Shown: positions 1 through 12,128, counted from the first letter of the stretch. The stretch: DNA of 64,000 nt from Theobroma cacao (GCF_000208745.1 NC_030854.1:6693413-6757412); one strand, 5' to 3'. Translations and numbers: made by a program. The notes: a model not told the origin generated them from the letters alone.

Positions 1-230
1 ATGTTATGTTATGATTTGGAAATGATTTGTAATCCTTCGTATTTTGATTATTTGATAACTATTGCTCACCGGGGAAATGCGAAAGCTGATACGATAGCCT
101 TGCGAGGTTTCGATCGACATTCGGGGTGAAGAATGTTTGTCGAGGCTTCGCGGCGGTTGTCACGGGCTCGATGGGGAGTTCCGGGTCGTGACAAGAGGGG
201 AGTACCGAGTCGTGACATTTGATGCCTTTC
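1..230. repeat. Probable Gypsy LTR end fragment
   Basis: This GC-richer stretch has no ORF. It contains two close copies of a 'gggagt-cc-g-gtcgtgaca' phrase (about 171-191 and 198-216). Endings in CGTGACA are common for plant Gypsy LTRs of the Tekay/Del kind, and the solo LTR at 21,991-24,677 also has a TGTCACAACC terminus. The call rests on general resemblance; neither the left boundary nor a target duplication is visible. Confidence 0.35.
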
Positions 231-540
231 TAGACATTATATTGTCTTTAGCATTTAAATTCAAATGGGTAAATAGTTTTCTGTTAACTGGTTAAAGGCA
301 AGCCTTAATTGATTTAGCCTTCCCCGTCTTGTATTGTCTGGTAGCTCATTCTACTATATTAACAGGTTAAAGATGGTTTTAACCAATAAAGAGCATTCTA
401 CATTAGACTTCTCTAACCAGCAATCTTCCTTTAATTGGTTAGTCCTTCCTTTAACTGATTGTAACTTCTCTTCCTCCAACTTTAATTGATTAAAATAAAC
501 TTCAACCAATTAAAAAATTTTCAAATTTGCATTTCTTCAT
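231..540. other. Non-coding repeat-like spacer
   Basis: No gene is seen. The stretch is built from degenerate short motifs of the type 'ttaactggttaaag' and 'aattgattaaa' recurring about every 40-60 bases. They may be internal LTR subrepeats, but I cannot assign them to an element. Confidence 0.4.
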
Positions 541-1282
541 TTTGGCTCCCTTCAACTGTCAACTTCACTCTAAATTTGAATTTTGGCATTTTCTTTTAGG
601 TAATTCAAATCTTATACTTTAACCCATTAACCTTATTCCTTAATGAATTAGCACACCTCTGTCATTAAGAAATAGCGTTGCGACACTATGCTCTCAGTTT
701 TTATATGATGCTCTCAAGATGCCCAGTGCCATGGCCATAGTTCTCTGACACTTCAATGGTCTCACTTGTAGTGCAGCGGCCATGATTCTCTGGCACAGTA
801 GCACTCTACCCATGCTGCTCTAAGTGCAGACTACATCTGTTCATCAACTTTGAACGTAATGTTTACCTCAATCTATTCTGAACTGAGCAAAGTGGTAAAC
901 ATAAAAGTTGTAGCATATTCTCTTATCTTTTCAATGAATCAAAATTACATTAATTGGATTCCTACAACTCAAGTTATCTTTAAATTACTACAACATATAC
1001 AAGTGACACTTTCACCTCACTTTTGCTATCATATCTTTCTTTCACCTTGCTCATCATATTTTGCACAAAACCATGAGAAAAATCGACAATAACTTTTCCT
1101 ACAGTAATTAAGACAAAATAAAGTCAAATTCAATTAAAACCAAAAAATTTAACTATTCACTATATAATCTAACTTACACTACAAAAATAGCTTAAAAAGT
1201 TAAAATCTACTCTTAAACGTAAAAGTCTAGCCACTAAAGTCTCCAAAAATGTGTTAAAATAACTTTACATAGCTGAGTTATC
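541..1282 (-). repeat. Diverged Athila-family LTR fragment, reverse orientation
   Basis: Read on the minus strand, this begins TGATAACTC-like ('gagttatca' on the plus strand, ending at 1282). It then shares recognisable blocks with the LTRs at 15,059 and 57,942: a stretch about acaaaagttgtag and tctcttatctttt (near 900-935), and a 'ccatggccat' block (near 730). It lies just before the Athila-like integrase tail, so it is probably a separate inverted insertion. The left end is not identifiable. Confidence 0.45.
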
Positions 1283-1344
1283 ATTAGCACCACTTTAACC
1301 CAAGCCAACAAGTGCTATTGTATAACTCTCATTTGAAATTATTT

Positions 1345-1600
1345 CGAAACAAGCTCAAATTGAGATAGTCAGGACCTTTCATTGTCACAAAAGCATTTCC
1401 TCATGGAACAATGGAAGTAGTTGATGCGAAGTCGAACAAGAGACTTAAGGTGAATGGGTAGCGTCTCAAGCATTATTGAGGAGGTGAAATTGATCGTCAA
1501 AGATCCTCAATCACTTTGATCAAACCCAACAAAACTTAAAAAAAGTCAGCCTGATGACTATAAATTAAGTACTTCTTGGGAGGCAATCCAAGTTTTCTAA
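1345..1600 (+). pseudogene. Athila-like integrase C-terminal remnant
   Basis: Conceptual translation gives the typical tail of plant Gypsy integrases: a SGPF motif, then a TKAFPHGTMEVVD-like strand, a KVNG motif and a RLKHY-then-GGE motif. Several in-frame stops (at the Trp of 'RWSGPF', after KVNG and after HY) show it is dead. A non-coding 'cttgggaggcaatccaag' phrase follows, which is common just after pol in such elements. Integrase would join element cDNA to the host chromosome; here only the DNA-binding tail survives. Confidence 0.65.
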
Positions 1601-2455
1601 ACTTATTTTTTTAGTAGTTAATTTTTAATTTTATTTATCCTTATTCTTTTTTTTTTATGCTAATTTTTTCTCTTTTGTAGGTACTAGTTAATTTTCTTTC
1701 AACCAAAAAAAAAAACCTAAAATGGTGCTTCGGCCATAGCACCACAAGGCTGCGGTGCCCATGTGATGCCCCCTTCCCTCATACAATTTCCCTAGAAAAG
1801 TACTCCACGACGCCCATCAACCACGACCATTATGCCTTGATGTACCTATCCTAACTCTTTAAGCTGAGACCATAGCGTCGCAACACCAAAAAGCTAAGGC
1901 AGCGGCGTATGGTCGAGCCCTTTATTTAAAACAAATTTTCTTTCTTTTGCAGCCCGCATCTTCAAAATTAGGTTTTCTCTTTCTTTCTCTCCAAGCTATA
2001 GATTTTCTCTCTCTAGAATTACCCCACCTACCCACTCATAAACCTTCAAAATTTTTACATCAAATTACACCAAATAAGGACCCAATCATCATCAATTTAT
2101 CTAACAACCTTCAAGTGCAGAAAACTTCAAGTAAGTACATAAATTTCTTTGAAGATTTATCATCTTTTGAGGAATTTGATATTGAGGAAGGAGTTTGTGG
2201 TTGAAATTGTTGGGTTTGTGACCAATGTGTGAATTTGGTAATTGTGATTAAGGATTTAATTGTTTGCTTTTATTACCTTGGAGAATTGAGCATTCGAATA
2301 TTAGAATTTGGTTAGGTTAAGTTGCTGCACTTACTTGAGATTCATGGAATTTGTGATAATCTTAATTGTGATAGTGCATCAGTGTGAGAATTGAATACTT
2401 TGTTGCCCAAATTTATTATAAGTTGGGTTTCGTTGCTATAAATTATTTAGCATAG
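1601..2455 (+). other. Element spacer between pol and extra ORF
   Basis: Between the integrase tail and the extra ORF lies T-rich DNA, then a GC-richer patch (about 1,720-1,910), then an open stretch at 1,947-2,204 (85 codons) that matches nothing I recognise. It is probably leader-like DNA of the extra ORF rather than a gene. No splice sites or promoter could be supported. Confidence 0.4.
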
Positions 2456-3062
2456 TATCATGGCACAAAGAGAGCTCGTGGTAGTGGTAGCAGTAGTACT
2501 TTTGATAGAAGCAAATTCATGTCGGTTGATTATGCTTTACGACACACTCAATCTCTGTTATAAAAATTTCTAATTCTAGGAAGGGGTATTGTCATTTGCC
2601 CTACACTTTATACTGACATTCATGATGCTATTAATGAGAGGCAATGGGATAAATTCTATGCACAACCAAAGGTAGTAGTAATGCCGATGGTTAAGGAGTT
2701 TTATGCCAATGCTTATGAACATGTCAATTGACGAGCTTCTGTTAGAGGCAGTCAAATTGCATGTGACAGCCAAACAATTACTCAATTCTACAATACTCCT
2801 GAGATTCAGAATGATAAGTATGGGCAATATCTAAATGGGAATGTTGAATTGGATGAAGTTACTAATTTGCTATGCAATCTTGGCACTGAATTTAAAATGT
2901 CAAAAAGAGTGTCAACTTCATTTAAAGCAAGTGTTATAGGTAGTGACTATAAAGTGTGGTGGTATTTTTTGGTGACCAAGATGCTCTAAGTCAAGCATAT
3001 TAGTGATGTTACAAAGGATAAAGCAATTCTACTCTATACTATTGTATTTGGCAAGTCCATCA

Positions 3063-4135
3063 TGTTGGTTCCTATAATATGTACTGGAATGGGGGTGAAT
3101 AGCACAATTTGGCTCTTAACAATATTGGAAACTAATTTTCAGAACTTAAGAAAATAAAAACAGAGTATAAAATGCACAGCAATTTAGAGTGATTCGATCC
3201 AAGACCTACATCCACTACCTTGATTGTCCAACCAAGGATTTTTCCACAAATTCACTACGAACTAGTGAAATTCACAAGCTTTCACCAAGCTTTACAATGG
3301 CTTTTACCAGGCTCAGCCACAACCTTTTACACTAGTTTTTCACGGGCTCAACTAAAACCCAAAGTGGTTTTCTAAGGCTCAACCACAACCTTCAACAATC
3401 AAGCTATCCCAAGCTTGAACAATCCCTTAAAGTGACTCCCTCACTTTAAGAATACAAGAGAAGTAGTAAAAGAAGGTACCTATGATCACTGATTGATCTA
3501 AGTGGTACAAGATTGAGTGCTAAATACAAATGCAAAGAGTAGGCGTTTAAGTGCAGACAAGCGCAATGAAGCTTTTTCGGTTTTTCAACTTTCTATAGCT
3601 TAAATCTCTTTCAAGGCTTCTAAAAACTTGTTTCTAATTGTTGGAAGACCTTTTTATACTTAGAGATGCAACTCTGATGGTAGTTTGATAGTTTATATCC
3701 ATTGGAAACAGTTGAGGATGAGTTATAGCCGTTAATCTGTCTTGTAGTGCCTTGGTTCAAATTACAAACAGAGAGCTCTTAGTCGACTAACTTGGTTGAC
3801 TAAGTTGGTTCTGTTTCTGATTTGTAGATTATGACAGAGAGCACTTAGTCGACTGACTTGGTCGACTAAATTGGTTCTGTTTCTCAAATTCTTCAGCCCG
3901 TCATTTCTCCAATTTGAAATTTAGTCAACCAATGTTCTTCCTTGTTTCACCAACTAGCTTCCTCCTTGTTATTCAGTTACATCTTACTGATTTTATCCCT
4001 CTTTTCTTTCAAAAATACTCTTTGAAGAGTTAATAAATTAATTTCATATATTAATTTCCTAGACACTCAAATGAAGGTATTAGACACAAATAAATGTGAA
4101 TGTTTTATTATCATCAAAAACTAATGGAGCCAACA
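3063..4135 (-). repeat. Sirevirus-like 3' LTR
   Basis: This 1,073 bp copy starts TGTTGG and ends CCAACA, and aligns end to end with 12,129-13,203. On the minus strand it is the downstream LTR. It contains two blocks with TTAGTCGACTAA-like palindromes and TTGACT motifs (about 3,779-3,870). Confidence 0.9.
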
Positions 4136-4148
4136 ATCTCCCCATTTT
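4136..4148 (-). promoter_or_regulatory. Polypurine tract of Sirevirus-like element
   Basis: On the minus strand this reads as AAAATGGGGAGAT directly against the TGTTGG start of the LTR. A purine run in that position primes plus-strand DNA synthesis in LTR retrotransposons. Confidence 0.75.
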
Positions 4149-4959
4149 GATTATGACAAAACATTCCTTGATTAATAACATGGTGTCTTTTTAGTCCTTT
4201 TAGTTCTCTACAGAAGGTAAGAATTGCTCCCCTTAAGTATATGCATATTTTTACTTACTTTATTCATCAAATTTTATTTTGTCATATAGAAAGTGACATT
4301 GTACAAATATTCAGCAATATGGAGTTATTTGCAACAAGTAAGTATTAGCAGATCATCATTAAACTTTCAACAGTTGGTGTTGACAGATTTTCATAAATGT
4401 TCCAGCAGCTGTCAATAATTTATTGATTTCAGATTTTGTCTACATCATTCATGTTTCAATTGATATACTATGCACCCCATCTATATCTATTTACAAACAG
4501 AAATCATTCATAATACGATAACAAAAATCATTTATCAGCATCAGTATCAGCATAGCATCAGCAGATTTTGTTCATGACAGTAAAAATACCAAGATAACAA
4601 ACTATCAACAGACTTCAATTTGTAACAGTTAAACAACATAGACATTTCAGCATTCACTTTTCACACACAACTATATAATCAACAGAATTAAACTTAAGTG
4701 TTCAAGTGCCACCATGGCACAAATAGCAGTTAATTAAAAAGTATTTCAAAATTGCCCCAAGATAATTTTTGCTTCCTATCTCCTATTTTTCCAAGTTCTT
4801 GCTCCTGATTCTGCTTTCTTTTCTTTCCTAGGTTCTTGGTTCCTCCACCCTAACATTTTTTTTTTAATTCCTACACCTATTATCTGGTCGCTGCACCCAT
4901 TCTCTAGTTCCTACGCCCATTCTACTCTTCCTTTTTGTCAGCATCAAAGGAAGAGGCTT
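4149..4959 (-). other. 3' non-coding part of Sirevirus-like element
   Basis: About 800 bases between the extra ORF and the polypurine tract. No ORF or recognised motif is seen; the DNA is AT-rich with a T run near 4,859. Confidence 0.5.
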
Positions 4960-6875
4960 CTATTCATCTGATGTGTCAGAGAGTGAGGATTCAGTGTCAT
5001 AGAAAGAATTTAGGAGAAAAGGAGAGGGTTCTCGGAGAGGTGATGACTTTCTAGGGGAGGACTCTAGTGAGGACTTGTTTGAGACAGGGATTGGATTTTG
5101 AGGAGAAGAGGCTGAAACTGGTCTGGATTTCTCTGGCAACCTGGAAGACTTTCTTCTTTTGAGAAAAGCTGTCTTGGTTGCCATAGTCTTCCTGCCTTTG
5201 GTTGGTGGTGCTGCAATGACTTTGGCTTTTTTTGCTTTTGCCTTTACTCTAGTAGCTGATGCAGGTTTCTTTCCTTTTCCTATATCTTCACCATTCTTTT
5301 GAGTTTCTATCCTGGCAGTGTCTTTTTTAGCTTGTCCCTCCTTGACCATTTGGTGGAAGACATCCATAATGGAAACTTTCTCTGAATTTGGGGGAGAGGC
5401 TTGCTATTTCTTTGTCCCTTGTTCTGAGTCATTTTTGCTCTATGGTTCTGAAGAGGATGTCTTGGCAGTCTGATCAACCCCTTGAGGAGAGTTTTCAGTT
5501 TGCAAACAAGACTGTTAGACTTGTATGTGGAACCTTCAGCTTGAAAGCCAGAACTTTCAACATGAGGAGTAGATTTTTCTGCTAGCTCAGCTGAACCTTC
5601 AGCACCTTGCTGTGCTGGTGCAGTGCTAGATGTTTCAAATTTGTCTGCAGCCACAAGTTCAAATAAAATGTTTTCCTTCTCCCTTAGCTTGTTTTCAAAC
5701 TCAATGATTTTCTCTTCAATTTTTTGTATCTTTTCTCCTTGGTCAGTCAGCTTTCCATCAATCATCATGAGCAAATTAAAAATTACTTCATTTGAGAATC
5801 TAGAAGGGGCTTCTTCAAGTTGAGCAGGTAGGTTGTGTTCTTTTCTTGGACTAGTCTTGTGGGTCTTAATGAATCTTTCCCCATCGAGTATATACCCCAT
5901 TTTAACAAAGCTCCCATAATATATAGCTTGATCTCTAGTTTTTACTAGGTCCAAATCATACCTCTTTGCCCATATTCCTTTCTTCTGTACTAGGGATGTA
6001 ATTACATTCCCATACAGTAGATTAACCTTATCAAGTCTGCAAGCACTTTTCATTTTTTCAATCATAAATCTTCTCAAATTCAGAGGTACCTCATTAAAGG
6101 CATGCTCCATCAACTAGAGGTCTTGGAGGCTAATGTAGCTAAAGCTTCCACTTCTACCTTGAATGTTGGCTGCTGTAAAATAGTGTAAAATCCTAATCTG
6201 AGGACTGATTATCAGACCTGAATTACTTTTTGAAGAATTTTTTTTTCTTCCAGTGATGATCTCCCATAATGAAGATGGATCATATTTTTCAGGCAGCTCA
6301 TACTCTCCTTCTTTGCGTTCTATTTCCAGCAGATTTCCTAAATCTTCAGTAGTCACAATAAATTCTTTTCCATTCAGATAAACATTCAGACCACCTTCAT
6401 TATAATCATCAGAATCTATTAATTCTTTTCTTTTCAAAGTAATACCAGAATAGAATTTTTTAACCAGACTTGGACTATAAGACATATTCGTAAAGGTGCT
6501 ATACCCTTTTAGTTTTAGTTCATTAAAGTACTTCGATAAACTGGTCTGGATTTTAATATTATCCTTAAAACTCATCCAATCAATAAATTTTCCACAGGAG
6601 ATTGGTGCATTCTCGATATTCTTGAACCTATATTCATGCAATTTATTCCTAAACTTTGAAAAAGAAGAACTAGTACCTTTGTGGAGTGAGGGTTCTGTAT
6701 CTTTCTTCTTCTCAGTTTTCTTCTTCTTTTCTCTTAATTTCTCGAATATTTCTTTTACTGAACCAGGCATGATCTTCAATTTCTTCTTCAGACTTTTCGT
6801 TCCTGTTCTTTCCTCCATTGGCCTTTTCCCTTTCTTCTTCTCTGATATCTCTTTACCTTGAGATGTTTTAGCCAT
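4960..6875 (-). pseudogene. Extra ORF downstream of Copia pol (Sirevirus 'env-like' position)
   Basis: The ORF starts at 6,875, runs 253 codons to a single TAG (6,116-6,114), continues in the same frame to about 5,310, and shifts frame into a last stretch ending at 4,960; about 640 codons in total. The N-terminus is strongly basic (Lys clusters over residues 5-65). The middle has a NGKEFIVTTEDLGNLLEIE segment and an RILHYFTAANI segment then NLRRFMIEKM. That arrangement resembles the 'putative plant transposon protein' domain. A predicted coiled coil follows (KLTDQGEKIQKIEEKI and onward), then a Ser/Pro/Lys-rich tail. No signal peptide or membrane span is evident, so an envelope role is not supported. 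Function unknown; a nuclear or nucleic-acid-binding role is only a guess from charge. Confidence 0.7.
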
Positions 6876-7261
6876 ATTGGTTCTAGAAATTTTTGAGGGT
6901 TTGAGTCGGTTTCAAAGGCAAACATGAAGATTTAGGTTTTTGTTTTTAGAGCAACGGGTTTTAAAGGAGAGGAAAGAAGAGGTAGTTAGCAGTTATTACT
7001 CAGAAAGACTGCTCACCTTCCCTTAAGTACTGCCCTACTTTTATTTCTTCATAATTTTAAATTTCCCTCTAAAAATTTGGTTATTTACCTTTGGCAGTAT
7101 TTCTTCATTCTTTTTGCACTTGGTAAACCCAAATTTTTACCACATTTTACTTTTGTTTCTCTAAACTCACTGAGTCTTATTATTTAAAGCTGTCAGACCA
7201 CTCTTAGTTGACTAAGAAATCCTTAGCCGACTGAATGCATTCTGTTTTTTATGTGAGAGCC

Positions 7262-8990
7262 AAAGGTTTTCTTACAATTCATTCACACTAATCATCCCTA
7301 AATTTCTTCTAATCTCACAGAATTTATCTTCACTCAGAGGTTTGGTAAAAATGTCTGCTAATTAATGTAAAGTATTCACAAATTTTATCTTAATATCATT
7401 TTTCACTACATGGTTTCTAATAAAATGGTGTCTAATTTCAATGTGCTTTGTCCTAGAGTGCTGCACAGGGTTTTTTGATAGATTGATTACACTTGTGTTA
7501 TCATAGTATATTGGTACATTATGCATAATTATTCCATAGTCTTTTAATTGTTGCTTGATCCAAAGGATTTGTGCACAGCAATTACCTAATGATACATATT
7601 TAGCCTCTGCTGTAGATAGTGCCACTGAATTTTGCTTCTTGCTGGACCAAGATACAAGCATACTTCCTAAAAATTGGCATGTTCCACTAGTGCTTTTCCG
7701 ATCAGTTCTACTACCAATAAAGTTAGCATCTGAATATCCAACTAAGCTAAGAGTTGAGTCTCTAGAGTACCATATTCCTAGTTCTTGAGTGTCTATGAGG
7801 TATCTAAAAATTCTCTTAACAGCTATTAGGTGTATTTCTTTAGGTTGTGACTGAAATCTAGCACACCAGCACACACTAAACTGAATATCTGGTCTACTTG
7901 CTATTAAGTAGAGAAGAGAGCCGATCATACCTCTATAGAGCTTTTGATCTACATCTATACCTTTTTCATCTAAGTCGAGTTTGGTGGATGGACTCATTGG
8001 AGTGGAAATTGATTTCAGCTTCAGCATAACAAATTTCTTGAGCATATCATGAGTGTATCTTTCTTGGTTGATGAAGATTCCTTCCTCACTTTGTTTGATT
8101 TGAAGACCAAGAAAGTACATCAACTCTCCCATCATGCTTATCTCAAACTCACCTTGCATGTCCTTAGCAAAGATCTTGCATAAAGCCTCATTAGTTGCAC
8201 CAAATACAATGTCATCCACATATATTCGTACAACTAGTAAATCATTTAGATATCTCTTAATAAGCTATGTAGTATCGATGCTGCCTCTATCATACCCTTT
8301 CTCAACTAGAAATTTTGAAGCCTCTCATACCAAGCTTTAGGAGCTTGTTTCAATCCATACAAGGCTTTATGAAGTTTGAAAACATGGTCAAATTTTTCAA
8401 AGTCTTCAAAACCAGGTGGTTGTTCTACATATACTTTATCTTGAATTAATCCATTTAAGAATGCACTTTTTACATCCATTTGCAACAATTTAAAATTCAT
8501 GAAACATGCAAAAGCTAGCAACAACCTCATGGCTTCAATCCTAGCAACAAGAGCAAAGGTTTCATCATAATCAATTCCTTCTTCTTGGTTGTATCCTTTT
8601 GCTACCAACCTAGCTTTATTTCTAACTATATTTCCTTGCTCATCTACCTTATTTCTAAATACCCATTTTGTACCAACAATAAGGTGATTTGAAGGTCTAG
8701 GTACCAATGACCATACACGACTCCTTGTGAATTGATCAAGTTCTTCTTGCATAGCCATTATCCAACTTTCTTCTTTTTCAGCTTCTTCAAAGTTTTTAGG
8801 TTCAATTTGAGATATAAAAGCTAAAAACTCACAAGTTTCTCTAGTTGTTTTCCTAGTTTTAACTCCTTGTGAAATGTCACCTATTATTTGGTCTTGTGGG
8901 TGATCTCTTACAAATCTCTAACTCCTTGGTAGATCATCATGCTGATTTTTTGTTCTTTGTAGATTTTCTAGAGGTAGAGTTTCATTTTCT
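7262..8990 (-). pseudogene. Copia reverse transcriptase and RNase H
   Basis: The reverse transcriptase begins with a WIMAMQEELDQF segment, then GTKWVFRNK and ARLVAKGYNQEEGIDYDETF, the usual opening of Copia RT. The active-site YVDD follows near 8,210, then a YFLGLQI motif. The RNase H part has YSDAN, then DRKSTSGTCQFLG, SWSSKKQ and STAEAKY. It ends in ADIFTKPLSE near 7,325. Stops at about 8,265 and 7,360, plus a frame change near 8,300, break it. The enzyme would copy element RNA into DNA and remove the RNA strand. Confidence 0.88.
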
Positions 8991-9195
8991 CTTTTAGGTG
9001 ATCTTTTTTCATTATTTTTGTTGTTTTCTAAGCTCATTTCCTCCATTTGTTTTTCTAGGACTTCTACATCATCATCATCATCATGAACTTCTTTTTATAA
9101 AGCATTTGACTCATTAAAAACTACATGAATTGATTCTTCAATGGTTAAGGTCCTTTTGTTAAAAACTCTATAGGCCTTTGCGTTTAATGCATATC
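8991..9195 (-). other. Integrase-RT linker with ATC repeats
   Basis: A low-complexity linker between integrase and reverse transcriptase with a short (ATC)n run near 9,070-9,084. It corresponds to the variable acidic region usual between these Copia domains. No conserved domain is visible. Confidence 0.4.
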
Positions 9196-10169
9196 TTAAA
9201 AATATTGCTTCATCACTCTTTCATCAAACTTTCCTAAGGGTTGTTTTCCATTGTTCAATACAAAGCATTTACAACCAAAACTCCTAAGGTGAGAAATATT
9301 TGGTTTCCTACCTTTACAAAGTTCATATGGAGTCTTTGAAATCAAGGGTCTTATTGACACTCTATTAAGAATATAAGTTGTTGTATTTACTACCTTAGCC
9401 CAAAGATATTTAGGTAGGTTGTTCTCACATAGCATGGTCCTAGCCATTTCTTTTAAGGTTCGATTTTTCCTTTCTACAACTTTATTTTGCTAGGGTGTTT
9501 TAGGTGCAGAAAAATTGTGATCCAACCCTTTTCATTGCAAAACTTTTCAAACTCATCATTTTCAAATTCTTCTCCATGATCACTCCTTATGCTATCTATA
9601 GCTAGTCCTTTTTCCTTTTTTACTTTCTTACAATGACTTAAGAATGCTTGTAGAGCATCATTTTTATGAGCAAGAAAATACACCCAAGTATGTCTAGAAT
9701 AGTCATCAACTATTACAAAGCCATAAGATTTTCCTCTTAGGCTAGTTGTGCTTATTGGACCAAAAAGATCAATGTGCAACAATTCAAGAGGTCTAGATGT
9801 TGACACTATCTTCTTAATTTTAAAGGATGTTCTAACTTGTTTTCCTAGTTGGCAAGCATCACATATCCTATCATTTTCAAATTTTAAATCCGACACCCCA
9901 ACCACTAGATTCTTTTTAATCAATTTTGACATAGTATGCAAACTTACATGTCTTAATCTTCTATGCCATAACCAGCTATCATTTTCAGCATTTGCAACAA
10001 GACATACTTCACTATTTACTTCAAGATCTTCAAGAAAAATTACATACATGTTCTTTAATCTTTTTCCTATAAATGAGATTTTATTTGTACTCATATCTAT
10101 CACTTCACACTTAGTTGAATTAAAACATACTCTGAATCCTTTATCACATAGTTGACTAATACTTAGCAA
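9196..10169 (-). pseudogene. Copia integrase with zinc-binding pre-integrase domain
   Basis: The pre-integrase zinc site is seen as WLWHRRLRH, followed about 30 residues later by CDACQLGKQ (HHCC pattern). The catalytic core has HIDLFGP (first Asp) and SIRSDHGEEFEN (second Asp). The third acid belongs in the VVERKNRTLKEMART stretch after a frameshift near 9,490 and an in-frame stop. The C-terminal part continues to about 9,196 (RSFGCKCFV motif). The enzyme would insert element cDNA, generating the 5 bp duplication seen at the ends. Confidence 0.87.
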
Positions 10170-10194
10170 ATTATACTTTAGCCTTTAACCAATA

Positions 10195-10400
10195 ACACAT
10201 GACTTTTTTGAGTTTAGGAATTCTTACCAACCGTACCTATACCATGGATTCTTCCTTTTGAATCATCTTCAAAGGATACAGTTCCTCCCTTTCTCTTATC
10301 CAGTTGAGCAAACAGCATTTCATGTCCTGTCATGTACCGTGAACAGCCACTGTCCAAGTACCAAGGCTGTTTCTTCTTGAGTTGAGCTCTTGAACATGTT
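10195..10400 (-). pseudogene. Copia aspartic protease
   Basis: The segment W-YLDSGCSRYMTG holds the Asp-Ser-Gly active site of Copia proteases, with a HGIGTVG stretch about 40 residues later as the second strand. Surrounding frames contain stops. In a live element it would process the Gag-Pol polyprotein. Confidence 0.75.
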
Positions 10401-10549
10401 TCTTTTAAGTCCAGCTCAACCTACAAAACAGAATTTCAGTTTTTCTTTATAGGTACCCATACTTTGATGGGTCCTTGAGTGTTAGTTGCAACAAAGGATC
10501 CCTTAAGAACCTAAATTTTCTTAACTCTCTGCACTATTCTTTTCTTAAA

Positions 10550-12070
10550 ACACTCATATGATAAGTGACCATGTTTACCACAATTATAACATCTAGGTAA
10601 TGCTTTAGCTGAATTTTTATTATGGTATACATTTTTTTTTTAAGATTCATTTTTTAAATATTTAAGAGCTGTGTTTTCATCAAGAATTATTTGCAAAGCT
10701 TCAGACTTGTTTTCCAGCTTTTGTTTTAAAACCTCAAAGTCTGTTTTTAAGTATTCTAACTCAACTTGCAAAATATTTCTTTGCTCAAAAACAAAAGTAA
10801 ATTCTTGTTTGATTTGGTCCAAATCATTTTCAAGTAATGCAACCTTTTTCTTCAATGATTTGTATTTTGAGAAAAGTTTTTCAAATTCATCATAAAAGCA
10901 CTCATACTCAGCTTGTAAATCATCATAAGAATTAATGCAGGGGGATGAGGATACCTCTATTTCATCCTCTTGTGCCATTAAACAGATGTTTGCTCTTTCC
11001 TCAGATTTTTCATCATCAGTTTCAGAGCTTGATGTGTCACTGTCCGACCATGCAACTGCCACCATTGCTTTCTTGGATTTTTTATTTTTCTTGGGAGTTT
11101 CAACTTTCAACAATGGACACTCGGACTTGAAGTGACCAAGTTTCTTGCACTAGTAGCAGATGAGCTCCTCCTTTTTGTTAGAGTCAATTTTGTTTCTGTT
11201 TTTGCATGAGGCACCTTGGTATTTCCTAAAACCTCTTCTAGCTAGCCTTCAGTTTCTTCTGCTCATTAGCTTTCTGAATTTTCTTGCAACCAGAGCTAAT
11301 TCTTCATCATCATCACAGGAAAACTCTTCCAACTCTTCTTCAAAGATGCTGGCTTTAAGTGCAATACTCTTTTTCTTTTTCTTTACTTCCCTTCGGTCTT
11401 CTTTTTCTTCTTCCTTAAGCTCTAGCTCATGAGTAAGAAGAGAACCACAAATCTCATCGAGTGTGATGATGTTTAGATCTTTAGCCTCTTTAATGGCAGT
11501 CACTTTTGGCTTCCAGTTTTTTGGTAGACTCCTAAGCAGTCTTTTTACTAATTCATGTTCAGGAATAGGCTTACCTAGCTGATTCAATTTGTTTGTAATG
11601 TTTGTAAACCTATCAAACATGCTGGTGATGTCTTCACCAGGCTCCATTTTGAACATTTCATAATTATGTGTTAACAGAGCAATTTTGGACTCATTTACTT
11701 GAGAAGTCCCTTCATGGATTATTCTAAGTTTTTCCCACACTTGTTTAGCTGTTATATAGCTTGAGACTTTGTTAAATTCAGTGGGGGTTAATGCACAATG
11801 CTATGTGTTGATAGCCTTAAAGTTTATTTGAACTTTTTTAGTTTCAGTCTCAGTCCATTCAGACCTTGGCTTGGGCATCAACTCATTTGTCACCACATTC
11901 ACGGTTGAGGGCATAAAGGGTCCATCAGTTATGACGTCCCACATTTCATAGTCTATATCTCTAATGTAAATTGACATTCTAGTGCTCCAATAAGGGTAAT
12001 TAGAGCCATCAAATAAAGATGGCCTGTTTGTTGATTGTCCCTTAGCCACTACTGATTTTTTGAGAGCCAT
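10550..12070 (-). pseudogene. Sirevirus-like Gag with coiled coil and two zinc knuckles
   Basis: The start at 12,070 follows the primer site by 45 bases. The N-terminal domain has a SLFDGSNYPYWSTRM motif, the usual Copia Gag opening. An in-frame TAG near 11,801 interrupts it; the Gag core resumes (WEKLRIIHEG and LLRSLPKNWKPKV). Around 11,100-11,160 there is a C-x2-C-x4-H-x4-C knuckle with a stop codon inside it. A long acidic/coiled-coil segment (10,640-11,000: DDLQAEYECF, then KSLKKKVALLENDL) follows, then a second intact knuckle, CYNCGKHGHLSYEC (about 10,552-10,593). The protein would package element RNA. The coiled coil is typical of Sirevirus Gag. Confidence 0.85.
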
Positions 12071-12114
12071 ATGGATCCTCCCTAAGGATGTTAAGCCTTA
12101 ATAACAAGGAACTA

Positions 12115-12126
12115 GCTCTGATACCA
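12115..12126 (-). promoter_or_regulatory. Primer binding site (initiator Met tRNA type)
   Basis: The minus strand reads TGGTATCAGAGC two bases inside the 5' LTR. This is the standard primer site of plant Copia elements, complementary to the 3' end of initiator methionine tRNA. Confidence 0.9.
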
Positions 12127-12128
12127 AT

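Noticed and set aside
850..1092. 80-codon gene
   Set aside because: It lies in the diverged LTR fragment and has no recognisable domain.
4960..6875. True viral envelope gene
   Set aside because: No signal peptide, membrane anchor or cysteine-rich ectodomain is visible; only the genomic position matches.
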